A stretch of DNA of 10,610 nucleotides. Source: an uncultured Clostridia bacterium. GTDB taxonomy: Bacteria; Bacillota; Clostridia; Christensenellales; Aristaeellaceae. The stretch spans positions 1-10,610 of the forward strand of contig CAKUCW010000053.1 in assembly GCA_934643825.1 (NCBI GenBank), given 5' to 3'. Of the stretch, positions 1 to 6,231 are shown piece by piece. Both the position numbers and the translations under genes were made by a program. Below the pieces are notes generated by a model. The model was not told where the DNA came from, did not search any database, and was given only the letters and a program-made list of their open reading frames with translations. The number at the start of each line of letters is the position of its first letter. The first letter of the stretch is position 1.

Positions 1-225
1 GGCGGCGAAGTGAAGGTCAAGGTCACGATGGACGGCGACAAGATCGCGAAGATCGACGTGCTGAGCCACAACGAGACTGCGGGCATCTCTGATCCGGCGT
101 TTGAAAAGATTCCTGCGGCGATCATCGAGGCGCAGAGCGCAGATGTGGACGTGGTTGCGGGCGCGACCAAGACCTCTGAGGCTCTGATTGCGGCTGTCAA
201 AGACGCGCTGTCTCAGGTGAAGTAA
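1..225 (+). CDS. FMN-binding domain protein, C-terminal fragment (5' end outside window)
   Basis: The frame is open from base 1 and stops at TAA 223-225, giving 74 residues of a protein that begins upstream. The visible part matches the end of an FMN_bind domain (the RnfG/NqrC-type flavin module): beta-strand-like VKVKVTMDGDKIAKIDVL, a helix with DPAFEKIPAAI, then DVVAGATKTSEAL. The last stretch fits the D-x-x-(S/A/T)-G-A-T-x-(S/T) motif recognised by the flavin transferase ApbE. By family knowledge the threonine of GAT (residue 56 of the fragment, codon 166-168) would carry covalently bound FMN. Such domains act outside the membrane or in membrane redox complexes as electron carriers, often with several copies per protein. 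Signal peptide, membrane anchor and partner domains cannot be judged because the N-terminus is missing. A terminator 17 bases after the stop closes the transcript, so this gene is not part of the gyr operon. Confidence 0.85.
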   Translation, partial: GGEVKVKVTMDGDKIAKIDVLSHNETAGISDPAFEKIPAAIIEAQSADVDVVAGATKTSEALIAAVKDALSQVK

Positions 226-241
226 TTCAACCCCCTGAATT

Positions 242-274
242 AAAAAAAGGCACCGAAGAACGGTGTCTTTTTTT
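242..274 (+). terminator. Intrinsic terminator after the FMN-binding protein gene
   Basis: Stem GGCACCG (249-255) pairs with CGGTGTC (261-267) through one G-T wobble, with loop AAGAA. Seven T follow (268-274). Seven A precede the stem (242-248) and can pair with the T tract, which suggests it could also stop transcripts coming from the other side. It separates the upstream redox gene from the gyr operon. Confidence 0.92.
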
Positions 275-320
275 GTACGGAATTTTGGGCGAAAAACGGC
301 AGGAAAAGGCGTGTCAAGAT

Positions 321-349
321 TTGAAAAAAACTGCGTAATTTGGTATACT
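321..349 (+). promoter_or_regulatory. Probable sigma-A promoter of the remB-gyrB-gyrA operon
   Basis: TTGAAA (321-326) and TATACT (344-349) are separated by 17 bases, and TGG directly before the -10 gives an extended -10 (TGn). A second TATAAT at 349-354 overlaps but has no -35 at a proper distance. Expected start of transcription is around 356, leaving a leader of about 43 bases before remB. The region lies between a terminator and the first gene of the operon, as expected. Confidence 0.8.
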
Positions 350-398
350 ATAATAGTAAGAAAATGTGCAGGGAGAAGCACCGCGCAGGAGGTCGTTT

Positions 399-737
399 AT
401 GATCCTTCATCTGGGCGATGACGTCAGCGTACACAGCGCGGACATCGTCGCCATCATCGATTTGACTCAGAGCCAGAGCGCCGTTACCGGCGCCATGCTC
501 GCGGAGATCCGACGCCAGAACCGTATCCTTGCCCGCAAGGGGATTACCGCCAAAAGCGCGGTGATTTGCGCGGGCGCGAGGCGTGCGGGAGGCATGACGG
601 AAAACGCACGCGTTTATCTCTCGCCGATATCCACAGCCACCCTTGCACAGCGTGCCCACGAGCACGCCTATCCCGAAGCCGATTTCCTCACGGAAGGCGA
701 GGGAGAAACCGGGCAGCCCGACGGCGCGGACTGCTGA
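399..737 (+). CDS. remB: RemB-like DUF370 protein (extracellular matrix regulator family), first gene of the gyr operon
   Basis: A 112-residue protein. The start is ATG 399 because a perfect AGGAGG (387-392) lies 6 bases upstream; an in-frame GTG at 366 would add 11 residues but has no ribosome binding site. The N-terminus MILHLGDDVSVHSADIVAII and the later VYLSPISTATLAQR match the DUF370 family (Bacillus subtilis RemA/RemB, also YlzA/YaaB). RemB sits directly before gyrB in many Firmicutes, and this context supports the call. Family members act as DNA-binding activators: RemA is known to control biofilm matrix genes, while the role of RemB is less defined. This copy is longer than the roughly 80-residue B. 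subtilis RemB, with a basic linker in the middle (ARRAGGMTENAR) and an acidic, poorly conserved tail (TEGEGETGQPDGADC). It ends 21 bases before gyrB, so the two are surely cotranscribed. Confidence 0.85.
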   Translation: MILHLGDDVSVHSADIVAIIDLTQSQSAVTGAMLAEIRRQNRILARKGITAKSAVICAGARRAGGMTENARVYLSPISTATLAQRAHEHAYPEADFLTEGEGETGQPDGADC

Positions 738-758
738 GCGCAGAAACGAGGAGATTAA

Positions 759-2741
759 ATGGAAAATCAGGAAAATCAGATCCACCAGCAGGATCAGCTG
801 GATCAGATCGAGCGTCCGGACGGCGCTTACGACGAGAACCAAATTCAGGTTCTCGAAGGTCTTGAAGCCGTCCGCAAACGCCCGGGCATGTATATCGGCT
901 CAACGGACGAGCGCGGTCTGCATCATCTGGTATACGAGATCGTCGATAACGCGGTGGATGAGGCCCTTGCGGGCTTCTGCACCGAGATCATCATTACGCT
1001 GCACAAGGACGGTTCCTGCTCCGTTCAGGATAACGGACGCGGCTTCCCAGTCGGCATCCATCCCAAGATCGGGCGCCCGGCTGTCGAGGTCTGCCTGACC
1101 ATCCTGCATGCGGGCGGCAAGTTCGGCGGCGGAGGATACAAGGTATCCGGCGGTCTGCACGGCGTGGGCGCGTCGGTCGTCAACGCGCTGTCCCGCCACA
1201 TGCAGGTCAACGTCTATCAGGACGGCAAGATCTATCAGCAGGAGTATGAGCGCGGCAAGGTGCTGTACGACCTGAAGGTCGTCGGCGAAACCGACCGCAC
1301 CGGCACGACCATCCGCTTCTGGCCCGATGTCAAGAACGAGTATGACCCGAACGGCATCTTTGAAACGGGCGAATTCCAGTATGACGTGCTGAAGACCCGC
1401 TTCCGCGAGATGGCGTTCCTCAACCGCGGCATCCGCATCGTCTTCCGCGACGAGCGTCCGGAGGAGCCGAAGGAGAGCGTCTTCCACTACGAGGGCGGCA
1501 TCAGCGAGTTCGTCAAGTTCATCAACAAGAGCAAGGAAGTTCTCTTCCCGGAACCGATCTATATCAGCGGGCTGGTCGGCACGACGAGCGTCGAGGTCGC
1601 CATGCAGTACAACGATACGTATTCCGAGAACATCTTTGCGTTCGTCAACAACATCCACACGCCGGACGGCGGCACGCATCTGGCGGGCTTCAACATGGCG
1701 CTGACCCGCGTCATCAACGATTACGGCAGAAAGCACAATATCCTCAAGGCGAACGATGCCAACCTTTCCGGCGAGGATACGCGTGAAGGCTTGGCGGCGA
1801 TCGTTTCCGTCAAGCTGGAGGATCCGCAGTTTGAAAGCCAGACCAAGTCCAAGCTGGGCAACAGCGAAGTGCGAACCATCGTCAACTCGCTGGTCGGCAA
1901 GCAGCTTGCGGACTATCTGGAGGAGAACCCGCAGGTCGCCAAGCTCATCCTCGACCGCTGCCTTGCCGCGTCCCGCGCACGCGAGGCGGCACGCAAGGCG
2001 CGTGACCTGACCCGCCGCAAGACGGTTTTGGAGAGCGCGAGCCTGCCGGGCAAGCTTGCCGACTGCTCTGAGCGCGACCCGGGCAAATGCGAAATCTTCC
2101 TCGTCGAGGGCGATTCCGCAGGCGGCAGCGCCAAGATGGGACGCGACCGCCACTTCCAGGCGATCCTGCCCCTGCGCGGCAAGATCCTGAACGTCGAAAA
2201 GACGCGCCTTGACCGCGTCCTCGCCAACGAGGAAATCAAGGCGATGATCACGGCGTTCGGCTGCGGCGTCGGCGATGAGTTTGATATCTCGAAGCTGCGC
2301 TATGACCGCATCGTCTGCATGACGGATGCCGATGTTGACGGAAGCCACATCCGCATCCTGATGCTCACGTTCTTCTATCGCTACATGCGCCCGCTCATCG
2401 AGCAGGGACATGTTTACGCCGCTCAGCCGCCACTGTACAAGGTGACGTATCAGAAGACGGAGCGCTACTGCTACTCCGACGCGGAGCTTGACAAGGTGAT
2501 GACCGAAATCGGGCGCGAAAAGAAGCCGGACGTTCAGCGTTACAAAGGCTTGGGCGAAATGAGTGCCGAGCAGCTTTGGACGACGACGATGAACCCGGAA
2601 ACCCGCACCATGCTGCGCGTTTCCGTTGAGGACGCCATCGCCGCGGATGAGATCATGAGCCTGCTGATGGGCGAAAAGGTTGAGCCGCGCCGCGAATTCA
2701 TCGAGCAGAACAGCAAGCTCGTACTGGATCTGGATATTTAA
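759..2741 (+). CDS. gyrB: DNA gyrase subunit B
   Basis: A 660-residue ATPase subunit of the A2B2 gyrase that introduces negative supercoils. ATG 759 follows GAGGAG (748-753) by 5 bases. Domains: GHKL ATPase about residues 30-250, with catalytic Glu60 and Asn64 in YEIVDNAVDEA, Asp91 in DNGRG, the ATP lid GGKFGGGGYKVSGGLHGVG (119-137); transducer about 250-420 with FVNNIHTPDGGTH (295-307) and the ATP-contacting Lys363 in QTKSKLGN; TOPRIM about 445-560 with Glu450 in EGDSAGGSAKMGRD and Asp523/Asp525 in TDADVDGSH; GyrB tail with QRYKGLGEM (593-601) and RREFIEQN. No large insertion between TOPRIM and tail, so Gram-positive type. The first 28 residues are a Gln/Asn/Asp-rich extension (MENQENQIHQQDQLDQ) not typical of the core. 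GyrB rather than ParE is indicated by the gyrA neighbour and the ILPLRGKILNVEK and TDADVDGSHIR segments. Met460 replaces the usual Gln in GGSAKQGR. Confidence 0.98.
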   Translation: MENQENQIHQQDQLDQIERPDGAYDENQIQVLEGLEAVRKRPGMYIGSTDERGLHHLVYEIVDNAVDEALAGFCTEIIITLHKDGSCSVQDNGRGFPVGIHPKIGRPAVEVCLTILHAGGKFGGGGYKVSGGLHGVGASVVNALSRHMQVNVYQDGKIYQQEYERGKVLYDLKVVGETDRTGTTIRFWPDVKNEYDPNGIFETGEFQYDVLKTRFREMAFLNRGIRIVFRDERPEEPKESVFHYEGGISEFVKFINKSKEVLFPEPIYISGLVGTTSVEVAMQYNDTYSENIFAFVNNIHTPDGGTHLAGFNMALTRVINDYGRKHNILKANDANLSGEDTREGLAAIVSVKLEDPQFESQTKSKLGNSEVRTIVNSLVGKQLADYLEENPQVAKLILDRCLAASRAREAARKARDLTRRKTVLESASLPGKLADCSERDPGKCEIFLVEGDSAGGSAKMGRDRHFQAILPLRGKILNVEKTRLDRVLANEEIKAMITAFGCGVGDEFDISKLRYDRIVCMTDADVDGSHIRILMLTFFYRYMRPLIEQGHVYAAQPPLYKVTYQKTERYCYSDAELDKVMTEIGREKKPDVQRYKGLGEMSAEQLWTTTMNPETRTMLRVSVEDAIAADEIMSLLMGEKVEPRREFIEQNSKLVLDLDI

Positions 2742-2747
2742 CAGAAA

Positions 2748-2878
2748 CGTCGGGCAGCATCCCAACCCGCCTGAGGGACGAGTCCCTCAGACTCCCTTCT
2801 TCCGCTTCGCGGCAGGGTGAACCTGACGCAGAGCGATCAATAAGGGCGGGGCTTGGGGCAAAACCCCGACGTTCCCGA
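2748..2878 (+). repeat. Decayed copy (A) of the hairpin-chain repeat, in the gyrB-gyrA gap
   Basis: The 153-base gap between gyrB and the chosen gyrA start is almost entirely repeat. In order: a weak GGG/CCC remnant (2752-2763); a strong palindrome with arms CTGAGGGAC and GTCCCTCAG (2771-2790); CCGC-TTC-GCGG (2802-2812); a degenerate stretch around 2831-2850 resembling the GCGAAGCGATAGCGTAGTGAGGG part of the full unit; then CGGGG/CCCCG (2847-2868) matching the TTGGGGC-AAA-GCCCCAA module. The module that should precede it (GGGAAC/GTTCCC) is absent from its normal place, although a GTTCCC half-arm remains at 2871-2876. Shared linkers with the 5548 copy include CAGACTCCC after the palindrome and CGCTTCGCGGC. 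No T tract follows any hairpin, so it is not an intrinsic terminator. Confidence 0.8.
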
Positions 2879-2894
2879 GAAAGGGGAAACTAAG

Positions 2895-5468
2895 TTGGAT
2901 TTTAAAGATAACCTCCCCGGCAATACGACCGACCTTGAGCGCATCCGACCGATCGACCTTGAGCATGAGATGAAGAAATCCTTTATCTCTTACGCCATGG
3001 CGGTCATCATCACCCGTGCGCTGCCGGATGTGCGCGACGGTCTGAAGCCGGTTCATCGCCGCATCCTTTACTCGATGCACGAGTTGGGCGTTACGCCGGA
3101 TAAGCCGTATCGTAAGTGTGCGCGTATCGTCGGCGACGTTCTGGGTAAATATCACCCGCACGGCGATTCCTCCGTCTACGGCGCTCTGGTGCGTCTGGGA
3201 CAGGATTTCGCGACCCGTTATCCGCTCGTGGACGGACAGGGCAACTTCGGCTCTGTGGACGGCGACGGCGCGGCTGCCATGCGTTATACGGAAGCACGCA
3301 TGAGCAAGATCAACATGGAGATGCTCGCCGACATCGACAAGGAAACGGTGGACTTCTCCCCGAACTTCGACGAAACGCTGATGCAGCCGAACGTGCTGCC
3401 GAGCCGTTTCCCGAACCTGCTGGTCAACGGCTCTTCCGGTATCGCCGTCGGCATGGCGACCAACATTCCGCCGCATAACCTCGGCGAGGTCATCGACGGC
3501 GTTGTCAAGCTGATTGACAACCCGGATGTGACCACGCAGGAATTGATGGAGTGCATCAAGGGTCCGGATTTCCCGACCGGCGGCATCATTTTGGGCCGCA
3601 AGGGCATTTACGACACCTATTCCACCGGACGCGGACGCATCGTGACCCGCGCCAAGACCGAGGTGGAGCCGATGCCCAACGGACGCCAGCGCATCGTTGT
3701 GACGGAGATTCCGTACATGGTGAACAAGTCCGTGCTGGTTGCGAAGATCGCCGAGCTTGTCCATGACAAGCGCCTTGAAGGCATCAGCGATATCCGCGAC
3801 GAGAGCGACCGCGAGGGCATGCGCATCGTCATCGAGCTCAAGCGCGACGTCAATTCCGCCGTCGTGCTGAACTACCTGTATAAGCATACGCAGATGCAGG
3901 AGGCGTTCGGCGCAATCATGCTGGCGCTGGTGGATGGCGAACCGAAGATCCTCAGCCTGCATCAGATGCTCTACCATTACCTTGAGCATCAGAAGGATGT
4001 CATCGTGCGCCGCACGCGCTACGACCTCGATAAAGCCGAAGCCCGTGCGCATATTTTGGAAGGCTTGCTCATCGCGCTGGATAATATCGACGAAATCGTC
4101 CGGATTATCCGCAACAGCCCGAATACCGCCGAAGCCAAAATACAGCTCATGGAACGCTTTGCGCTCTCTGACAAGCAGGCGCAGGCGATTCTGGATATGC
4201 GCCTTGCCCGCCTGACCGGATTGGAGCGCGAGCGCCTGCAGGAAGAATACGCCGAACTGCAAAAGACGATTGCGTATCTTCGTGCCGTGCTGGCGGATGA
4301 GAAGATGGTGCTGGGCATTATCCGCGAGGAGATTCTGGCGATCAAAGCCAAGTATGCCGACGAACGCCGCACGCAGATCAGCATGATGGACGGCGAGATC
4401 GATCCGGAGGATCTCATTCAGGAGGACAGCGTCGTCGTGACGCTGACGCACTTTGGCTATGTCAAGCGCATCCCGCGTGCGACCTATCGCAGCCAGAACC
4501 GCGGCGGCAAGGGCATCATCGGCATGACGACCCGCGAGGAGGATTACGCCGAGCAGATGCTGGTCACCTCTACGCATGACGAAATCATGTTCTTCACCAA
4601 CCGCGGGCGCGTATACAGCATGAAGGGCTACGAGATTCCGGAGGCTGGGCGCACCGCACGCGGCACCGCCATTGTCAACCTGCTCCAGCTCACGGGCGGA
4701 GAAAAGGTGACGGCGATGATCCCGCTGCCGCGCCAGAGCGAGGGCAAGTATCTGGTCATGGCGACGAAGGGCGGCTTGATTAAGAAGACCGCGCTGGATG
4801 AATTCGCCAACCTGCGCAAGGCGGGCTTGATCGCCATCGTCCTGCGCGAGGAGGACGAGCTGATCGGCGTTGAGCTGACGGACGAAACGGATGAGCTGAT
4901 GCTCGCGACCCGCATGGGTCAGGCGATTCGCTTCAGCGAAACGGACATCCGCGCCATGGGACGCAACTCGATGGGCGTCAAGAGCATCGACCTTGCCGAG
5001 AACGACGAAGTCATCTCGGTTGCCTGCGTGGAAGAGGGCAAGCAGGTGCTTGCCATCACGCAGAACGGCTATGGCAAACGCACGGACATTTCCGAATTCC
5101 GTCTGCAGAGCCGCGGCGGCAAGGGCATCATGGCGATGCGCCTGACGGACAAGACGGGTCTGATGGCGGCTCAGCTGCTCGTGCATGAGGATGAGGACAT
5201 CATGCTCATCACGGACGACGGCACCATCATCCGCATGCCGGTCAGCGGCATTTCCACCATCGGGCGCGTATCTCAGGGTGTGCGCGTGATGCGTGTGGAG
5301 GATGAGAGCCGCATTGTCTGCGTAACGGCGACGGAGCGCGACGAGGATGAATCCGGTGAGGAAGCCGGAGAAGACGGCGACGTGATGGAGCCGGTCGAGC
5401 AGGACTCGCTGGACATGGACGTGGGCGAACAGAACTCCGAAAACCAGCCGGAAGAAACCGACGAATAA
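2895..5468 (+). CDS. gyrA: DNA gyrase subunit A
   Basis: The breakage-reunion subunit of gyrase, 857 residues from TTG 2895. This start has AGGGG (2882-2886) 8 bases upstream and gives a normal N-terminus before IDLEHEMKKSFISYAMAV; an upstream TTG (2853) would add 14 residues encoded entirely by the repeat, and no ATG fits. Catalytic Tyr131 with Arg130 lies in AMRYTEARM (codon 3285-3287). The quinolone-determining region is GKYHPHGDSSVYG (84-96): Ser92 is retained, but Gly96 takes the place usually held by Asp/Glu. Winged helix and tower about 30-350, coiled coil and C-gate about 350-500 with the usual DMRLARLTGLER (434-445), then a six-bladed beta-pinwheel from about 506. The GyrA box is QNRGGKG (534-540), with a related SRGGKG (739-744) in a later blade, confirming GyrA over ParC. 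The last 45 residues are strongly acidic (DEDESGEEAGEDGD...), a non-conserved tail that in other gyrases tunes wrapping. An intrinsic terminator follows. Confidence 0.97.
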   Translation: MDFKDNLPGNTTDLERIRPIDLEHEMKKSFISYAMAVIITRALPDVRDGLKPVHRRILYSMHELGVTPDKPYRKCARIVGDVLGKYHPHGDSSVYGALVRLGQDFATRYPLVDGQGNFGSVDGDGAAAMRYTEARMSKINMEMLADIDKETVDFSPNFDETLMQPNVLPSRFPNLLVNGSSGIAVGMATNIPPHNLGEVIDGVVKLIDNPDVTTQELMECIKGPDFPTGGIILGRKGIYDTYSTGRGRIVTRAKTEVEPMPNGRQRIVVTEIPYMVNKSVLVAKIAELVHDKRLEGISDIRDESDREGMRIVIELKRDVNSAVVLNYLYKHTQMQEAFGAIMLALVDGEPKILSLHQMLYHYLEHQKDVIVRRTRYDLDKAEARAHILEGLLIALDNIDEIVRIIRNSPNTAEAKIQLMERFALSDKQAQAILDMRLARLTGLERERLQEEYAELQKTIAYLRAVLADEKMVLGIIREEILAIKAKYADERRTQISMMDGEIDPEDLIQEDSVVVTLTHFGYVKRIPRATYRSQNRGGKGIIGMTTREEDYAEQMLVTSTHDEIMFFTNRGRVYSMKGYEIPEAGRTARGTAIVNLLQLTGGEKVTAMIPLPRQSEGKYLVMATKGGLIKKTALDEFANLRKAGLIAIVLREEDELIGVELTDETDELMLATRMGQAIRFSETDIRAMGRNSMGVKSIDLAENDEVISVACVEEGKQVLAITQNGYGKRTDISEFRLQSRGGKGIMAMRLTDKTGLMAAQLLVHEDEDIMLITDDGTIIRMPVSGISTIGRVSQGVRVMRVEDESRIVCVTATERDEDESGEEAGEDGDVMEPVEQDSLDMDVGEQNSENQPEETDE

Positions 5469-5492
5469 ACATGAAGTCATAAAGAGATAAAA

Positions 5493-5537
5493 AGGGAGGC
5501 TGTCACGCGAAAAGAGCTGGACAGTCTCTCTTTTTTT
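5493..5537 (+). terminator. Intrinsic terminator of the remB-gyrB-gyrA operon
   Basis: A 12-base-pair stem, AGGGAGGCTGTC (5493-5504) with GACAGTCTCTCT (5520-5531), holds two G-T wobbles and a 15-base loop. A run of T follows (5531-5537), and an A run precedes the stem (5488-5493). It begins 24 bases after the gyrA stop. Confidence 0.92.
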
Positions 5538-5547
5538 GCGGGAAGCG

Positions 5548-5834
5548 GGGGGTTACGATAGGGCTGCCGCCCTAAGACCTGCCTGAGGAACTTCGTCCCT
5601 CAGACTCCCATTTTCGCTTCGCGGCGGCTTGAACAGGGTTTGGCGTCAGCTATCGCGAAGCGATAGCGTAGTGAGGGTCAAGGGAACGATGTTCCCTTGT
5701 GGGGTTTGGGGCAAAGCCCCAACGTCCCCGGTGCCTCCTCGTTTCAGCCTCGCGACTGGATGCGGGGTTGGCGGAATCAGGAACGCTTCGCTCCCTGATT
5801 CTTGCTTTTTGAATCGCTTCGCGATTGGGGTTAT
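5548..5834 (+). repeat. Hairpin-chain repeat, first tandem unit (B, 287 bp)
   Basis: No gene is supported here; the stretch is a chain of palindromes. Modules in order: AGGGC/GCCCT (about 5560-5573); CTGAGG/CCTCAG (5583-5603) with an inner TTC loop; CGC-TTC-GCG (5615-5623); GCTATCGC-GAA-GCGATAGC (5649-5667); CAAGGGAAC-GAT-GTTCCCTTG (5679-5699); TTGGGGC-AAA-GCCCCAA (5706-5722); GAATCAGG/CCTGATTC (5774-5801) enclosing GCTTCGC; AATCGC-TTC-GCGATT (5812-5826). Linkers such as GTAGTGAGGGT between the fourth and fifth hairpins are unpaired and conserved. The unit is followed directly by a second copy starting at 5835. None of the hairpins is followed by a T tract. Confidence 0.93.
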
Positions 5835-6127
5835 GGGGGTTACGATAGGGCTGCAGCCCTAAGACCTGCCTGAGGAACTTCGTCCCTCAGACTCCCATCT
5901 TCGCTTCGCGGCGGCTTGAACAGGGTCTGGCGTCAGCTATCGCGAAGCGATAGCGTAGTGAGGGTCAAGGGAACCATGTTCCCTTGTGGGGTTTGGGGCA
6001 AAGCCCCAACGTGCCCCGTGTTCCCTCGTCTTTGCTTCGCGGCGGCTTTAAGAAGGGTTAGAGGAATCAGGAACGCTTCGCTCCCTGATTCACGTTTGAT
6101 TGCGCTTCGCGCTTTTGGGGTTCGGTT
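5835..6127 (+). repeat. Hairpin-chain repeat, second tandem unit (C, 293 bp)
   Basis: Bases 5835-6012 repeat 5548-5725 with four mismatches by eye over 178 bases (offset 287). After that the two units diverge in the linker (about 6013-6060 against 5726-5770) and then agree again at the GAATCAGG/CCTGATTC hairpin (6064-6091), now offset by 290. The last hairpin is different: GCGC-TTC-GCGC (6102-6112) instead of AATCGC-TTC-GCGATT. A further CGC-TTC-GCG copy stands in the divergent linker at about 6034-6042. Like the first unit, it ends in GGGGTT and runs straight into the next copy. Confidence 0.93.
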
Positions 6128-6210
6128 GGGGTTACGATGGGGTTGCCACCCCAAACCCCGCTTGGGGATTTCATCCCCAAACCCCATCTTCGCTTCGCGG
6201 CGGCTTAAAC
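6128..6210 (+). repeat. Hairpin-chain repeat, third partial unit (D)
   Basis: Starts with the same GGGGTTACGAT as units B and C and ends with the shared CATCTTCGCTTCGCGGCGGCTT block, but both hairpins between have new stems: GGGGT-TGCC-ACCCC (6139-6152) in place of AGGGC/GCCCT, and TTGGGGAT-TTC-ATCCCCAA (6162-6180) in place of CTGAGG/CCTCAG. The unit is cut off after the third module, and the transporter ribosome binding site follows 13 bases later. Confidence 0.88.
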
Positions 6211-6231
6211 CGGCTTAGAAAAAGGAGAAAC

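Noticed and set aside
759..5468. parE/parC (topoisomerase IV) instead of gyrB/gyrA
   Set aside because: The A subunit has a GyrA box (QNRGGKG), the order remB-gyrB-gyrA is typical of gyrase, and the GyrB segments around the TOPRIM domain are gyrase-like.
2787..5480. An 897-codon open frame on the - strand across the whole of gyrA
   Set aside because: Long antisense frames arise from codon bias in GC-rich genes. The translation is Arg/His/Ala/Asp-rich without domains, and gyrA on the + strand is certain. The same applies to 900-2765 opposite gyrB and 7086-8807 opposite asnS.
5548..6210. CRISPR array
   Set aside because: Units are about 290 bp with no regular 25-40 bp repeats separated by unique spacers, and no cas genes are present.
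5548..6210. Insertion sequence or MITE with a transposase
   Set aside because: No transposase frame, no terminal inverted repeats spanning the unit, and no clear target-site duplication were seen. A non-autonomous palindromic element remains possible.
5629..6218. Two open frames on the + strand (5629-5862 and 5916-6218) whose first 32 residues are the same (MNRVWRQLSRSDS...)
   Set aside because: They are translations of the two tandem repeat units, with no ribosome binding site, and diverge where the units diverge. The identity reflects DNA repeats and not a protein family.
6100..6231. Longer transporter start at ATG 6100
   Set aside because: The extra 44 residues are encoded by the repeat and have no membrane or signal character; AGGAG before ATG 6232 fixes the start.
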